This document shows, piece after piece, positions 34,461-42,509 of a DNA stretch of 43,687 nt. Every line of letters begins with the position of its first letter. The first letter of the stretch is position 1. The position numbers were made by a program, and so were the translations under genes. Source of the stretch: Thermoguttaceae bacterium (GTDB lineage: Bacteria; Planctomycetota; Planctomycetia; Pirellulales; Thermoguttaceae); NCBI GenBank assembly GCA_017434455.1, contig JAFRFG010000012.1:1-43687 (forward strand). Reading direction: 5' to 3'. Below the pieces are notes generated by a model. The model was not told the DNA's origin, made no database searches, and worked only from the letters and a program-made list of their open reading frames with translations.

Positions 34461-36293
34461 ATGATCCAACACGCTTCGTTCGCCCGGCGGGCGCTTTGTC
34501 GTTTTTACCGCGCCGCCGCGCTGGCCTGCGCTCTGACGGCGGGGACATTCCTCGCGGCGCAGTCGGTCGATCCCGATCTTTCCCTCGGCGCGCTGCCGGC
34601 GGTCGTTCCCGAATCGATCACCTCCCGCGCCGTCCCCGATCAGCGGGTCCGCCAGTATGTCACGGCCCAGCGCGTCGTCTGGAAGAGCGGGGCGGTCGAC
34701 GGGGAAGAAATGCTCCTGGAAGCCCCTCTGGGGCAGACCTCGACGGCGGAGATGACCAAGGGCTTCCACATGAAGAAGCTCCCCGGGGAGGAGTGCGCGA
34801 TTCTGCTCGATCTGGGGACCGAGATCCACGGGGGGATCCGCCTGGAGGCGCGTACCTTAGTTCCCGCCGACGAGTCCCTCGGCAAGGTCGTCCGGGTTCG
34901 GGTCCGTTTCGGCGAATCGGCCGACGAGGCGATGGCATCGGTCGGTGAAAAGGGGGCCGTCAACGAACATTCCATCCGCGATATGGTCGTTTCCGTTCCG
35001 TGGCTCGGCCAGATCGAGTTCGGGGAATCGGCCTTTAGGTTCGTCCGCCTCGACTTGGTCGACGACGGCGCGGAGATCTGGTTCGACTCGGTCCGCGCGG
35101 TCTTCGTCTATCGTCCCCTCCAGCAGCCGGGGAGTTTCCGCTGCTCCGACCAGCGGCTCAACGACATTTGGCGAACCTGCGCCTACACGCAGTTTTTGAC
35201 GATGCAGGGGTATATCTTCGAGGGGGCGAAGCGGGACCGCCTGGTCTGGTACGGCGACTTCCATCCGCAGTCGTCCACGACGCTGGCGGTCTTCGGCGCG
35301 CCGAAGGTGCTGCGCGACACCCTGGGGGATTACGCCCGCGCGGTGTGGCCTCTCCCCAAGTGGATGAACACGATGCCGAACTACTCGCTGTGGTGGACCA
35401 TCTCGGTGAGCGACCTGTTCCGCTACAGCGGCGATAAGCGTTGGCTCGCCGAGCAGGCCGACTACCTGCGCGGCCTGTTCAAGCAGCTGAAAGTGTCGAT
35501 CGCCGCCGACGGTCACGCCTCGTTCGCCGATCCTTTCCTCGACTGGCCGACCAAAGACAAGCCGGCCGCCCTGGACGCCGGTACCCACGCGCTGTTCGCC
35601 GTGGCGCTGGACCGCTTCGCCGAGATCGCCGATCAGCTCGGCGACGACGCCTGGAAGAAAGAGGCGCAGGACCTGGCCGCGAAGGTCCGTTCGTATCATC
35701 CCAATAACGTCGGCAACAAGCAGGCCGCCTCGCTGCTGCTGATCGCCGGGATCGACGCCGCCGACTCTCCCAACATCGATGTCGTCGCCCGCAACGGCGG
35801 GGAGGGGTTCTCGACCTTCTACGGGTTCTATATGCTCGAGGCGCTGGCCCTGGGGGGGCAGAAGCAGCTGGCGCTCGACGTGATCCGTCAGTACTGGGGG
35901 GCGATGCTCGACGTCGGGGCGACCACCTTCTGGGAAGACTTTGACCTGAAATGGCTCGAAAACGCCGGCCGCATCGACGAGCTGACCGCGCCGGGGCAGG
36001 AGTCGCTCCACGGCGACCGCGGCGCCTACTGCTACATCGGCCTGCGGCACTCGCTGTGCCACGGCTGGTCGAGCGGCCCGGCGGCCTGGACGGCGGCGCA
36101 CATTTTGGGCGTCACCCCCGCCGAGCCGGGATACAAGAGCTTCCGCTTCGAGCCGTTCTTAGGCGACCTGGACTGGGCCGAGGGAGATGTCCCGACGCCG
36201 TACGGCCCGATTCACGTCCGGCTGGATAAGACCGCCGACGGGTCGATCAAGAGTACCGTTCAGGCCCCCGACGGGGTCGTTCAGGCGAAATAG
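34461..36293 (+). CDS. Secreted GH78-like (alpha-L-rhamnosidase-type) glycosidase
   Basis: 610 residues with a signal peptide at about 1-33 (ALACALTAGTFLAAQS). A beta-sandwich N-terminal part runs to about 215, then an (alpha/alpha)6 barrel starts with CSDQRLNDIWRTCAYT and the IFEGAKRDRLVWYGDFHPQ segment, which parallels the DGPKRDRxxWxGD motif of GH78 six-hairpin glycosidases. WGAMLDVGATTFWEDF and CHGWSSGPAAW are further barrel motifs. It ends with a short beta domain. It is small for GH78, so it may be a related family with another substrate. AAGAAAGG precedes ATG 34461; the open frame upstream lies over the synthetase gene and is not used. Its 3' end and terminator recur at 39.3 and 42.5 kb. 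Confidence 0.75.
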   Translation: MIQHASFARRALCRFYRAAALACALTAGTFLAAQSVDPDLSLGALPAVVPESITSRAVPDQRVRQYVTAQRVVWKSGAVDGEEMLLEAPLGQTSTAEMTKGFHMKKLPGEECAILLDLGTEIHGGIRLEARTLVPADESLGKVVRVRVRFGESADEAMASVGEKGAVNEHSIRDMVVSVPWLGQIEFGESAFRFVRLDLVDDGAEIWFDSVRAVFVYRPLQQPGSFRCSDQRLNDIWRTCAYTQFLTMQGYIFEGAKRDRLVWYGDFHPQSSTTLAVFGAPKVLRDTLGDYARAVWPLPKWMNTMPNYSLWWTISVSDLFRYSGDKRWLAEQADYLRGLFKQLKVSIAADGHASFADPFLDWPTKDKPAALDAGTHALFAVALDRFAEIADQLGDDAWKKEAQDLAAKVRSYHPNNVGNKQAASLLLIAGIDAADSPNIDVVARNGGEGFSTFYGFYMLEALALGGQKQLALDVIRQYWGAMLDVGATTFWEDFDLKWLENAGRIDELTAPGQESLHGDRGAYCYIGLRHSLCHGWSSGPAAWTAAHILGVTPAEPGYKSFRFEPFLGDLDWAEGDVPTPYGPIHVRLDKTADGSIKSTVQAPDGVVQAK

Positions 36294-36393
36294 CGTTTTC
36301 GCCCCTTTTGATTCCGCCGCGCGATGAGTCCCTCGGCGCTATGGCGCCGAGGTTTTTTTTTCGGTTTGTCTTTTCCGGCTCTTTACCCGTTTT
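36266..36393. repeat. Junction repeat copy A (3' end of glycosidase plus pglX-tail relic)
   Basis: From ACGGGGTCGTTCAGGCGAAA through the terminator this segment is nearly identical to copies B (from 39331) and C (from 42498). Read on the minus strand, 36281-36333 still spells the last residues of the PglX-like protein with few changes (AEGL.A..NQKGRKRYFA then stop). Similarity fades after about 36393. Confidence 0.85.
36331..36361 (+). terminator. Intrinsic terminator after the glycosidase gene
   Basis: CCTCGGCGC (36331-36339) pairs perfectly with GCGCCGAGG (36344-36352), TATG loop, followed by a run of Ts. Confidence 0.93.
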
Positions 36394-36473
36394 GGGGAAG
36401 TCCCTTTTATGGCGCCAACTGCCGTATCACCTTGTCCGGTAACGCCTCATTGCTGCCCTCAATATCCATAGAC

Positions 36474-36927
36474 AACGTTTTCCCCTGAGATTGCCTTGTA
36501 TCGCGCTTTTGCTCTGGTCACTTGCCTATAAATTACCTTAAAAACGACCTATGAATAATGACTTCTAACAGAATCAGCCGATTAAGGAGAACCGGACTAT
36601 TCATCGATGCCATTGCTGTTCGTCATGGCTTACTCATCTCATAGCGCGATTATTCTTTATCCGCAGCGGCGACTCACGTCCTTTCACGGTCGGTACCGGG
36701 ATAAGGTTCTTCCGTGGACACCCCATCATAAATCTACCCGGAGGACTCCTCTTGAATTTCATAGTAACATTATCGGTCGCAGTATCCCAATCATCTCCCG
36801 GCATTAAAGTTTCTGTTTTTGTAATGCTTTCGGATGAAAACAAATTTGGCTCATCCAACAGATTGAGCTGCAGAGGAATCTGTTGGTCTTCTTGCTTGGA
36901 AACCTCTTCCGAAGAAGATTCTGCCCC
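36474..36927 (-). pseudogene. Decayed formylglycine-generating-enzyme-like (SUMF1) domain downstream of the LRR gene
   Basis: Directly after the TAA of the LRR gene the same frame stays open for 97 codons and contains FKRSPPGRFMMG, matching the N-terminal RIPPGxFMMG motif of FGE/SUMF1-type domains. After a stop (36634), further pieces appear in two frames: FIGK (36532-36521) and VTRAKARYKAISGEN (36521-36477), which together resemble the FGE segment FYIGKYEVTQAQY.AI.G.N. Frameshifts, missing codons and lack of a start or ribosome binding site indicate a pseudogene, perhaps once the C-terminal domain of the LRR protein. The rest down to 36394 shows nothing recognisable. Confidence 0.55.
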
Positions 36928-38709
36928 TTAGAGTTCCTTCTCTTTTTTGTACTCTTCCCATGTTTTCGGAGGCCGGGGATAATCACTATCGATATAATAT
37001 TCACAGACCAGGAACTGTTCAGGCGTCAGGTCATACGTATCCTCATTCCCCAATATTACCCGACCGTCCGGTTCTCGAATGACGGATAAATACGAGGACA
37101 CTCTGCCGACACGGTATTTCCACAACCAAAAAACAATACCGTTCAGACAGGCAGTTCTGATAAAGTGCAGTTTAACTTTCCGTGTCAGGTTATCTTCAGT
37201 TTTTATGTAATCTTGGATTTCATCAATGGAAACAGGACAGGTCGATTCATCCTCTCCAACGCATTCGTCTATGATGATATTGTAAGGGCGAATGTCATCC
37301 CAGTCGTTCAGATCGGATGGATCATAGTCGTCAAATGAAATAGTAGTTCGGGTCATATCAGTTTTGATACCCCTCATCCTCTGCGCGAATTTCCATGCAT
37401 AGGAACCGGGCGTGGCGATGATCGTTACGGGGCAGGACTTGAACGCGCAGTCTCCGATCGATGTGACGGAATCGGGGATCGTAATCTTGGTCAGGGATGT
37501 ACAGCCATAGAATGCACACCCCATAATTGTTGTAACTGAGTCAGGAATCGTGATCTCGGTGAGGGAGGAACAGTCCAAAAATGCACTATATCCGATGGAT
37601 GTAACAGAATTGGGGATCGTAATCTCGGTCAGGGATGTACAGCCCCAGAATGTCCACCCACTAATTGATGTAACTGAGGCAAGAATCGTGGCCTTGGTCA
37701 GGGACGTACATTCGTAGAAAACATACTCCCCAATCAATGTAACGGAGTTGGGAATCGTGATCTCGGTGAGAGAGGTACAATGCGAAAAAGCCCAATTCTC
37801 AATAGTAGTAACCGAGTCAGGAATCGTGATCTCGGTGAGGGAGGTACAGGAAGAGAATGCCATAACCCCAATCGAGGAAACCGAGTCCGGGATCGTGATC
37901 TTGGTTAAGGATGTGCAACGTTCGAATGTCTTCCTCCCAATAGAGGTAACCGAGTCGGGGATCGTGATCGCGGTGAGGGAGGAACAGAAAGAGAATGCCC
38001 TCTCACCAATTGATGTAACCGAGTCTGGAATCGTGATGTCGGTTAAGGATCTACACCAACAGAATGCCTCCTCCCCGATCGATGTAACCGAGTCGGGTAT
38101 CTGAAAGGCGTTCTTTTCGCTGGCAGGTGGAAAGCAAAGAAGCTCTGTTCCATCTTTGGAGTAGAGAACACCATCAATGGAACTACACGAGGGGTTATTG
38201 GGAGAAACGTTGATATGATTCAGGGATGTACAACCCAAGAATGCGGTACCCGCCATCGAAGTAACCGAGTCGGGAATCGTGATCTCGGTGAGGGAGGTAC
38301 AATTACCGAATGCATGCTTCTCAATTGATGTAACCGAGTCGGGGATCGTGATCTCGGTGAGGGAGGTACAGAAAACGAATGCCCACTCCCCAATTGATGT
38401 AACCGAATTGGGGATCGTAATCTCGGTAAGGGATCTGCAGCCCTTAAATGCCTTCTTCCCAATCGATGTAACGGTGTCGGGTATCTGAAAGGTGTTCTTT
38501 TCGCTGGCAGGTGGAAAGCAAAGAAGCTCTGTTCCATCTTTGGAGTATAGAACACCATCAATGGAACTATATGTGGGATTATTGGGTGAAACCCAGATCT
38601 CGGACAACGTTTCGTCTACGAGATCAATCAAATCGATTTCAGTCTTTGACGCTTTGATTTTGACACGCCGCTTTTTGGTCTTATTTGCGTCCGAATTGCT
38701 ATTCGTCAT
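36928..38709 (-). CDS. BspA/TpLRR-type leucine-rich repeat protein
   Basis: 593 residues. A Lys-rich N-terminus without signal peptide is followed by two copies of an SPNNPTYSSIDGVLYSKDG module (about 40-75 and 170-205) typical of BspA-like proteins, and about 13 LRR_5 repeats of 23 residues with consensus TSIGxxAFxxCTSLTEITIPDSV (about 75-430). Residues 430-593 form a non-repeat domain with many Asp, Tyr and Trp that I do not recognise. TpLRR proteins often bind host or surface ligands, but here no secretion signal is seen unless the upstream LEPR-XLL fragment once supplied it. AGGAGA lies 12 nt before ATG 38709. AT-richer than the flanking genes. It is the cargo between junction repeats A and B, on the leftward promoter in B. 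Confidence 0.85.
   Translation of the reverse strand: MTNSNSDANKTKKRRVKIKASKTEIDLIDLVDETLSEIWVSPNNPTYSSIDGVLYSKDGTELLCFPPASEKNTFQIPDTVTSIGKKAFKGCRSLTEITIPNSVTSIGEWAFVFCTSLTEITIPDSVTSIEKHAFGNCTSLTEITIPDSVTSMAGTAFLGCTSLNHINVSPNNPSCSSIDGVLYSKDGTELLCFPPASEKNAFQIPDSVTSIGEEAFCWCRSLTDITIPDSVTSIGERAFSFCSSLTAITIPDSVTSIGRKTFERCTSLTKITIPDSVSSIGVMAFSSCTSLTEITIPDSVTTIENWAFSHCTSLTEITIPNSVTLIGEYVFYECTSLTKATILASVTSISGWTFWGCTSLTEITIPNSVTSIGYSAFLDCSSLTEITIPDSVTTIMGCAFYGCTSLTKITIPDSVTSIGDCAFKSCPVTIIATPGSYAWKFAQRMRGIKTDMTRTTISFDDYDPSDLNDWDDIRPYNIIIDECVGEDESTCPVSIDEIQDYIKTEDNLTRKVKLHFIRTACLNGIVFWLWKYRVGRVSSYLSVIREPDGRVILGNEDTYDLTPEQFLVCEYYIDSDYPRPPKTWEEYKKEKEL
38111..38570 (-). repeat. Near-identical 80-bp duplication inside the LRR gene
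   Basis: About 80 bp at 38111-38190 and 38491-38570 (offset 380 bp) agree almost perfectly, with an uninterrupted identical run of over 50 bp. They encode the two copies of the SIDGVLYSKDGTELLCFPPA module. The low divergence implies a recent internal duplication or gene conversion. Confidence 0.85.
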
Positions 38710-38742
38710 GATTTAACACATCTCCTGGTTTATGCTTTGGTT

Positions 38743-38985
38743 TTACCTCTGGGAAGCCACTATATCGGCAATACTCCCCTCGGCGGCCAGCGCGTCGTAG
38801 GCGCAAACGGACGCGACCGTCAGAAGCTGCCGTTCTTCCAGCGCTTCAAAACGAAGAGAACGCGCCCGCGGACTATTGGATTTACGGGGGCGATTGCGAA
38901 AGGAGGCGGAGAGCCCCGCAAGAGAAATCCTCTTTGGCACCGTGGAGTCCTTCTCGGCTCTTTGCCGGGTGGGGACGTTGATCAT
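38743..38985 (-). pseudogene. LEPR-XLL leader fragment of a planctomycete-type surface protein
   Basis: 80 codons from ATG 38985 to TAA 38743. After a basic N-terminus comes LRFEALEERQLLTVAS, the LEPR-XLL-type motif found at the N-terminus of large planctomycetal surface proteins, normally followed by hundreds of residues. Here the frame stops 28 residues later. It sits 33 bp upstream of the LRR gene on the same strand and behind the promoter in repeat B. It may be a truncated gene or a stranded sorting leader. The ribosome binding site is not clear. Confidence 0.55.
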
Positions 38986-39136
38986 ACATAACCAACGATA
39001 CACAGACAGTACCTTGATCTCTTCAAGAACAAGGGTTCGCGCAAAGGGCCTTTGCCTCCCAACCCAACCGCTTCCCGGCGGCAAAACCAACCGTGGTGAG
39101 GGCGACTGGGTGAGGCACATCTTCCGCACGAATCTT

Positions 39137-39166
39137 ATGTTACCACGGGGCAAGAGCGCCTGTCAA
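39137..39166 (-). promoter_or_regulatory. Leftward promoter in repeat B
   Basis: Minus-strand TTGACA (39166-39161), 18-bp spacer, TAACAT (39142-39137). Points into the LEPR-XLL fragment and LRR gene. The same arrangement occurs in repeat C. Confidence 0.6.
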
Positions 39167-39189
39167 GAAAGGAAAAGGGAAAAATACGG

Positions 39190-39235
39190 ATTCGCCTTTG
39201 TTTTCCCCTGTTTTTTTGAAAAAACAAAGGCGAAT
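39190..39235 (-). terminator. Hairpin upstream of promoter B
   Basis: Perfect 15-bp arms ATTCGCCTTTGTTTT (39190-39204) and AAAACAAAGGCGAAT (39221-39235). On the minus strand it is soon followed by a T-rich stretch, so it probably stops transcription arriving from the right, just ahead of the promoter. Confidence 0.6.
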
Positions 39236-39391
39236 GAGGCGACTTTTATCGTTGGCTCGCGAAGGTCCCCATCATCAACCCGCGGGGTACCTGAGACGGG
39301 CTGCCGCTGATCGCCGGGATCGACACCCCCGACGGGGTCGTTCAGGCGAAACAGCGTTTTCGCCCCTTTTGATTCCACCACGTGATGAGTC

Positions 39392-39419
39392 CCTCGGCGC
39401 TATGGCGCCGAGGTTTTTT
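39392..39419 (+). terminator. Copy of the glycosidase terminator in repeat B
   Basis: CCTCGGCGC (39392-39400) / GCGCCGAGG (39405-39413) with TATG loop and T-run; the same hairpin as at 36331. Confidence 0.8.
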
Positions 39420-39595
39420 CACTTGTCTCTTCCCGAAGAGTTTCGCCCGGCGGACCGGAGTTCTCTTTCGCAGACATCGAATTCCCGTTTTCAAAGCCCA
39501 AAAAATAGCCGTAAAGGGCCGAGCGAGGGAAACTGACTGTCGTCAGGGTAGTGACAGCTTCGATCCGTCCCGCTTATTTGTTGGGCGGCCCAAAA

Positions 39596-42145
39596 TCATT
39601 CCGGTGAAATGGACATAAGCCACGCCGCCACTCTTGCAGGCTTATTCCCCCGCTCGCCAGCCATTCGGAGCCATTTCACTGCTTCCTCTGGGTTCTTCTC
39701 GCAACCGACACCATCAGCCAGACAGAAGCCCAAACCAACCTGTGCATCTGCATTTCCCTGCTCGGCGGCCATGCGGTAATATTTCACCGCTTCCTTCGGG
39801 TTCTTCTTGCAGCCGATGCCATTGGCCAGACAGGCGCCCAATATACACTGTGCATCAGCATTGCCTTGGTCGGCGGCCATGCGGAACCATTTTACGGCTT
39901 CCTTTTGGTTCTTCTCGCAACCGACGCCATCAGCCAGACAGGCGCCCAATCTCCCCTGTGCATCTGCATTTCCCTGCTCGGCGGCCATGCGGTAATATTT
40001 CACCGCTTCCTTTGGGTTAATCTTGCAACCGAAGCCATATCTCAGACAGTTGCCCAAGCTGCACTGTGCCTTTGCATTTCCTTGCTCGGCGGCCATGCGG
40101 TAATACTTAACGGCTTCCTCCTGGTTCTTCTCGCAGCCGACACCCTTGATCAGACACAGGCCCATGTTGCATTGTGCCCCTGCATCGCCGTTCTCGGCCA
40201 TGGTACGGAGGTGATCTACAGCCCTGAACGATACTTCTGAATCATCGGTCATCTCACCGGCGCTGCCTGCTTTCAGACAGGTGTCCAATTCAACCGGTGC
40301 CTTCGGATAACCTTGCTCGGCGGCCATACAGAGCCATTCCACGGCCTCCACGGGGTTCTTCTCGCAGCCGATACCGTTGGTCAGACACAGGCCCAAACTA
40401 TACTGTGCCTTCGCGTTTCCTTGCTCGGCGGCTTTGCGGAACCATTTTATGGCTTCCTCAAGGTTCTTCTCGCAGCCGATGTCATCCATCAGACAGAGGC
40501 CCAATTTCCACTGTGCCTCCACTTCTCCCCGCTCGGCGGCCATGCGGTAATACTTAACGGCTTCCTCCGGGTTCTTCTCGCACCCGATGCCGTTGGCCAG
40601 ACACAGGCCCAAACTATACTGTGCCTCTGTATCACCATTCTCGGCGGCCATTCGGAACCATTTCACGGCTTCCTCCGGGTTCTTCTCGCAGCCGATGCCG
40701 TTGGCCAGACACTGGGCCAAAATGTATTGGATATCCGCACGGCCTTGCTCGGCGGCCGTGCGGAACCATTTTACGGCTTCCTCCGGGTTCTTCTCGCAGC
40801 CGATGCCACTAACCAGGCACAGACCCAAGTTGTATTGTGCCTCTGTATCTCCGTTCTCGGCCATTTTACGGAGGCGATCTATATCCTTGAGCGATGCTTC
40901 CGAATCATCGGTCATCTCACCGCCGCTGCCTGCTTTCAGACAGGCGTACAATACTGCTTGTCCTTGCTCGGCGGCCATTTGGAACCATTTCACGGCTTCT
41001 ATGGGGTTCTTCTCGCAGCCGACGCCACACATCAGATGCAGGCCCAAGTCATACTGTGCCTTCGCATCTGCTTGCTCGGCGGCTTTGTGAATCCATTTCA
41101 CGGCTTCCTCAAGGTTCTTCTCGCAGCCGATGCCATCCATCAGACAGAGGCCCAATTTACACTGTGCCTTTGTATCTCCCTGCTCGGCGGCCATGCGGTA
41201 ATATTTCACGGCTTCCTCGGGATTCTTCTCGACGCCGATGCCTTTGTCCAGACACAAGCCCAAGTTGTACTGTGCCTGTGCGTCACCGTTCTCGGCCATG
41301 GTACGGAGGTGATCTATACCCTTGAACGATCCTTCTGAATCATCGGTCGTCTCACCGCCGTCGCCTGCTTTGAGATAGGTGTCCAACTTCCGCTGTGCCT
41401 GCTCGTCCCCCTCCTCGGCGGCCATACAGAGCCATTTCACTGCTTCCTCAGGGTTCTTTTCGCAGCCAACGCCATCAGCCAGACAGAAGCCCAAACTGCA
41501 CTGCGCATATGCATTTCCTTGCTCGGCGGCCATGCGGAACCATTTCACGGCTTCCTCCGGGTTCTTCACACAGTCGTCACCATGGGACAGATAGTCGCCC
41601 AAGTTATACTGTATCATTGCATCTCCCTGCTCGGCGGCCATTCGGAACCATTTTACGGCTTCCTCTGGGTTCTTCTCGCAGTCTATGCCATGTCTCAGCT
41701 TCAGACCCAATTTATACTGTGCATGTGCATATCCTTGCTCGGCGGCCATGCGAAACCACTTCATAGCTTCCTTTCGGTTCTCTTCGCAGCCGATGCCACT
41801 TTCCAGAAATAGGCCCAAGCAACACTGTGCCTTTGCATCTCCTTGCTCGGCGGCCATTCGGAACCATTTCACGGCTTCCTCCGGGTTCTTCTTGCAGCCG
41901 TCGCCAAAGGCCAGACAGCGGCCCAAGTCAAACTGCGCGTTTACATCGCCGTTCTCGGCCTCGGTACGGAGGCGTTTGACGGTATCAGTGGTCGTGTCGT
42001 TCTCGGCTTCGGTACGGAGGCGCTTGACGGTATCAGTGGTCTTCACACCACAGCCAAACAGGTTAAGCAACCCAAGAAACAACAGCGTCATCGCGAAGAA
42101 GCGACGGTTCCAAAAAAGGACGGGGGCGTTGCAGCCGGCTTTCAT
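39596..42145 (-). CDS. Sel1-repeat lipoprotein
   Basis: 849 residues. The signal peptide ends in lipobox LFGC (Cys32), so it is likely a membrane-anchored lipoprotein. Then come about 21 Sel1-like repeats of 36 residues (consensus RMAAEQGDAxAQYxLGLCLAxGIGCEKNPEEAVKWF). The array is divided into four blocks by a recurring spacer LKAGxxGEMTDDSExSxxxxDHLRTMAENGD, where one repeat is degenerate, showing block-level duplication. A 42-bp duplication near the N-terminus repeats VKRLRTEAEN. Sel1 arrays are protein-interaction scaffolds. An upstream start at 42187 is possible, but 42145 puts the signal peptide in the usual place. It is cargo between repeats B and C, behind the leftward promoter in C. 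Confidence 0.88.
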   Translation of the reverse strand: MKAGCNAPVLFWNRRFFAMTLLFLGLLNLFGCGVKTTDTVKRLRTEAENDTTTDTVKRLRTEAENGDVNAQFDLGRCLAFGDGCKKNPEEAVKWFRMAAEQGDAKAQCCLGLFLESGIGCEENRKEAMKWFRMAAEQGYAHAQYKLGLKLRHGIDCEKNPEEAVKWFRMAAEQGDAMIQYNLGDYLSHGDDCVKNPEEAVKWFRMAAEQGNAYAQCSLGFCLADGVGCEKNPEEAVKWLCMAAEEGDEQAQRKLDTYLKAGDGGETTDDSEGSFKGIDHLRTMAENGDAQAQYNLGLCLDKGIGVEKNPEEAVKYYRMAAEQGDTKAQCKLGLCLMDGIGCEKNLEEAVKWIHKAAEQADAKAQYDLGLHLMCGVGCEKNPIEAVKWFQMAAEQGQAVLYACLKAGSGGEMTDDSEASLKDIDRLRKMAENGDTEAQYNLGLCLVSGIGCEKNPEEAVKWFRTAAEQGRADIQYILAQCLANGIGCEKNPEEAVKWFRMAAENGDTEAQYSLGLCLANGIGCEKNPEEAVKYYRMAAERGEVEAQWKLGLCLMDDIGCEKNLEEAIKWFRKAAEQGNAKAQYSLGLCLTNGIGCEKNPVEAVEWLCMAAEQGYPKAPVELDTCLKAGSAGEMTDDSEVSFRAVDHLRTMAENGDAGAQCNMGLCLIKGVGCEKNQEEAVKYYRMAAEQGNAKAQCSLGNCLRYGFGCKINPKEAVKYYRMAAEQGNADAQGRLGACLADGVGCEKNQKEAVKWFRMAADQGNADAQCILGACLANGIGCKKNPKEAVKYYRMAAEQGNADAQVGLGFCLADGVGCEKNPEEAVKWLRMAGERGNKPARVAAWLMSISPE

Positions 42146-42305
42146 TGTCACTAACCTTTCATGGAATTCGGTAAGAGCTGTTTCCAATCAAAAACAAGGC
42201 GGCGCGGAAAGATTCTGCCCTCCTCGGGCCCGGCCGCGTCTGAATTGGGTAGAAACGCTCCCGCGCGGCAGGAACTGGAAGGGGTGACTCTTCCTCACCA
42301 ACATT

Positions 42306-42335
42306 AACTTACCATGGGGCAGGAGCGCTTGTCAA
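42306..42335 (-). promoter_or_regulatory. Leftward promoter in repeat C
   Basis: Minus-strand TTGACA (42335-42330), 18-bp spacer, TAAGTT (42311-42306), about 155 nt before the Sel1 lipoprotein ATG. The -35 and spacing are the same as in repeat B; the -10 is weaker. Confidence 0.5.
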
Positions 42336-42362
42336 GAGAGGAGGAAGATAGGCTTCCGGTTC

Positions 42363-42396
42363 TTTTGTTTTTTCCCCTGTTTTTGGAAAAAACAAA
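42363..42396 (-). terminator. Hairpin upstream of promoter C
   Basis: TTTGTTTTTTCC (ending 42375) pairs with GGAAAAAACAAA (42385-42396). Counterpart of the longer hairpin in repeat B; its left arm has diverged beyond the central 12 bp. Confidence 0.5.
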
Positions 42397-42509
42397 GGCG
42401 AATCAGGCGACTTTTATCGTTGGTTCGCGAAGGTCCCCATCGTCAACCCGCGGGGTGCCTGAGACGGGCCGCCGCTGATCGCCGGGATCGACACCCCCGA
42501 CGGGGTCGT

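Larger units (their letters stand above)
39095..39450. repeat. Junction repeat copy B (full module)
   Basis: Colinear with copy C at a constant offset of 3168-3169 bp. Contents from right to left on the minus strand: tail of a PglX-like gene (AKLFGK..., NQKGRKRCFA, stop), the shared terminator hairpin, a glycosidase relic, a second hairpin, a TTGACA promoter and about 40 bp of leader. On the plus strand it reads as a glycosidase fragment with an internal stop in which LIAGID is fused to PDGVVQAK, skipping about 0.5 kb relative to the intact gene (35757-36264). The 145 bp from 39451 to the Sel1 gene holds nothing recognised. Confidence 0.88.

Noticed and set aside
36362..36473. Possible insertion sequence remnant between repeat A and the FGE relic
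   Set aside because: No inverted termini, no transposase motif; a short open frame (ending LPDKVIRQLAP) has no recognised match.
37430..38480. CRISPR-like regular repeats
   Set aside because: The 69-bp periodicity is protein-coding (23-residue LRR units); there are no unique spacers and no cas genes.
40313..41338. 341-codon plus-strand frame with repeated LLGGHAEPF-type units
   Set aside because: It is the reverse reading of the Sel1 repeat array; its periodicity comes from the 108-bp Sel1 units.
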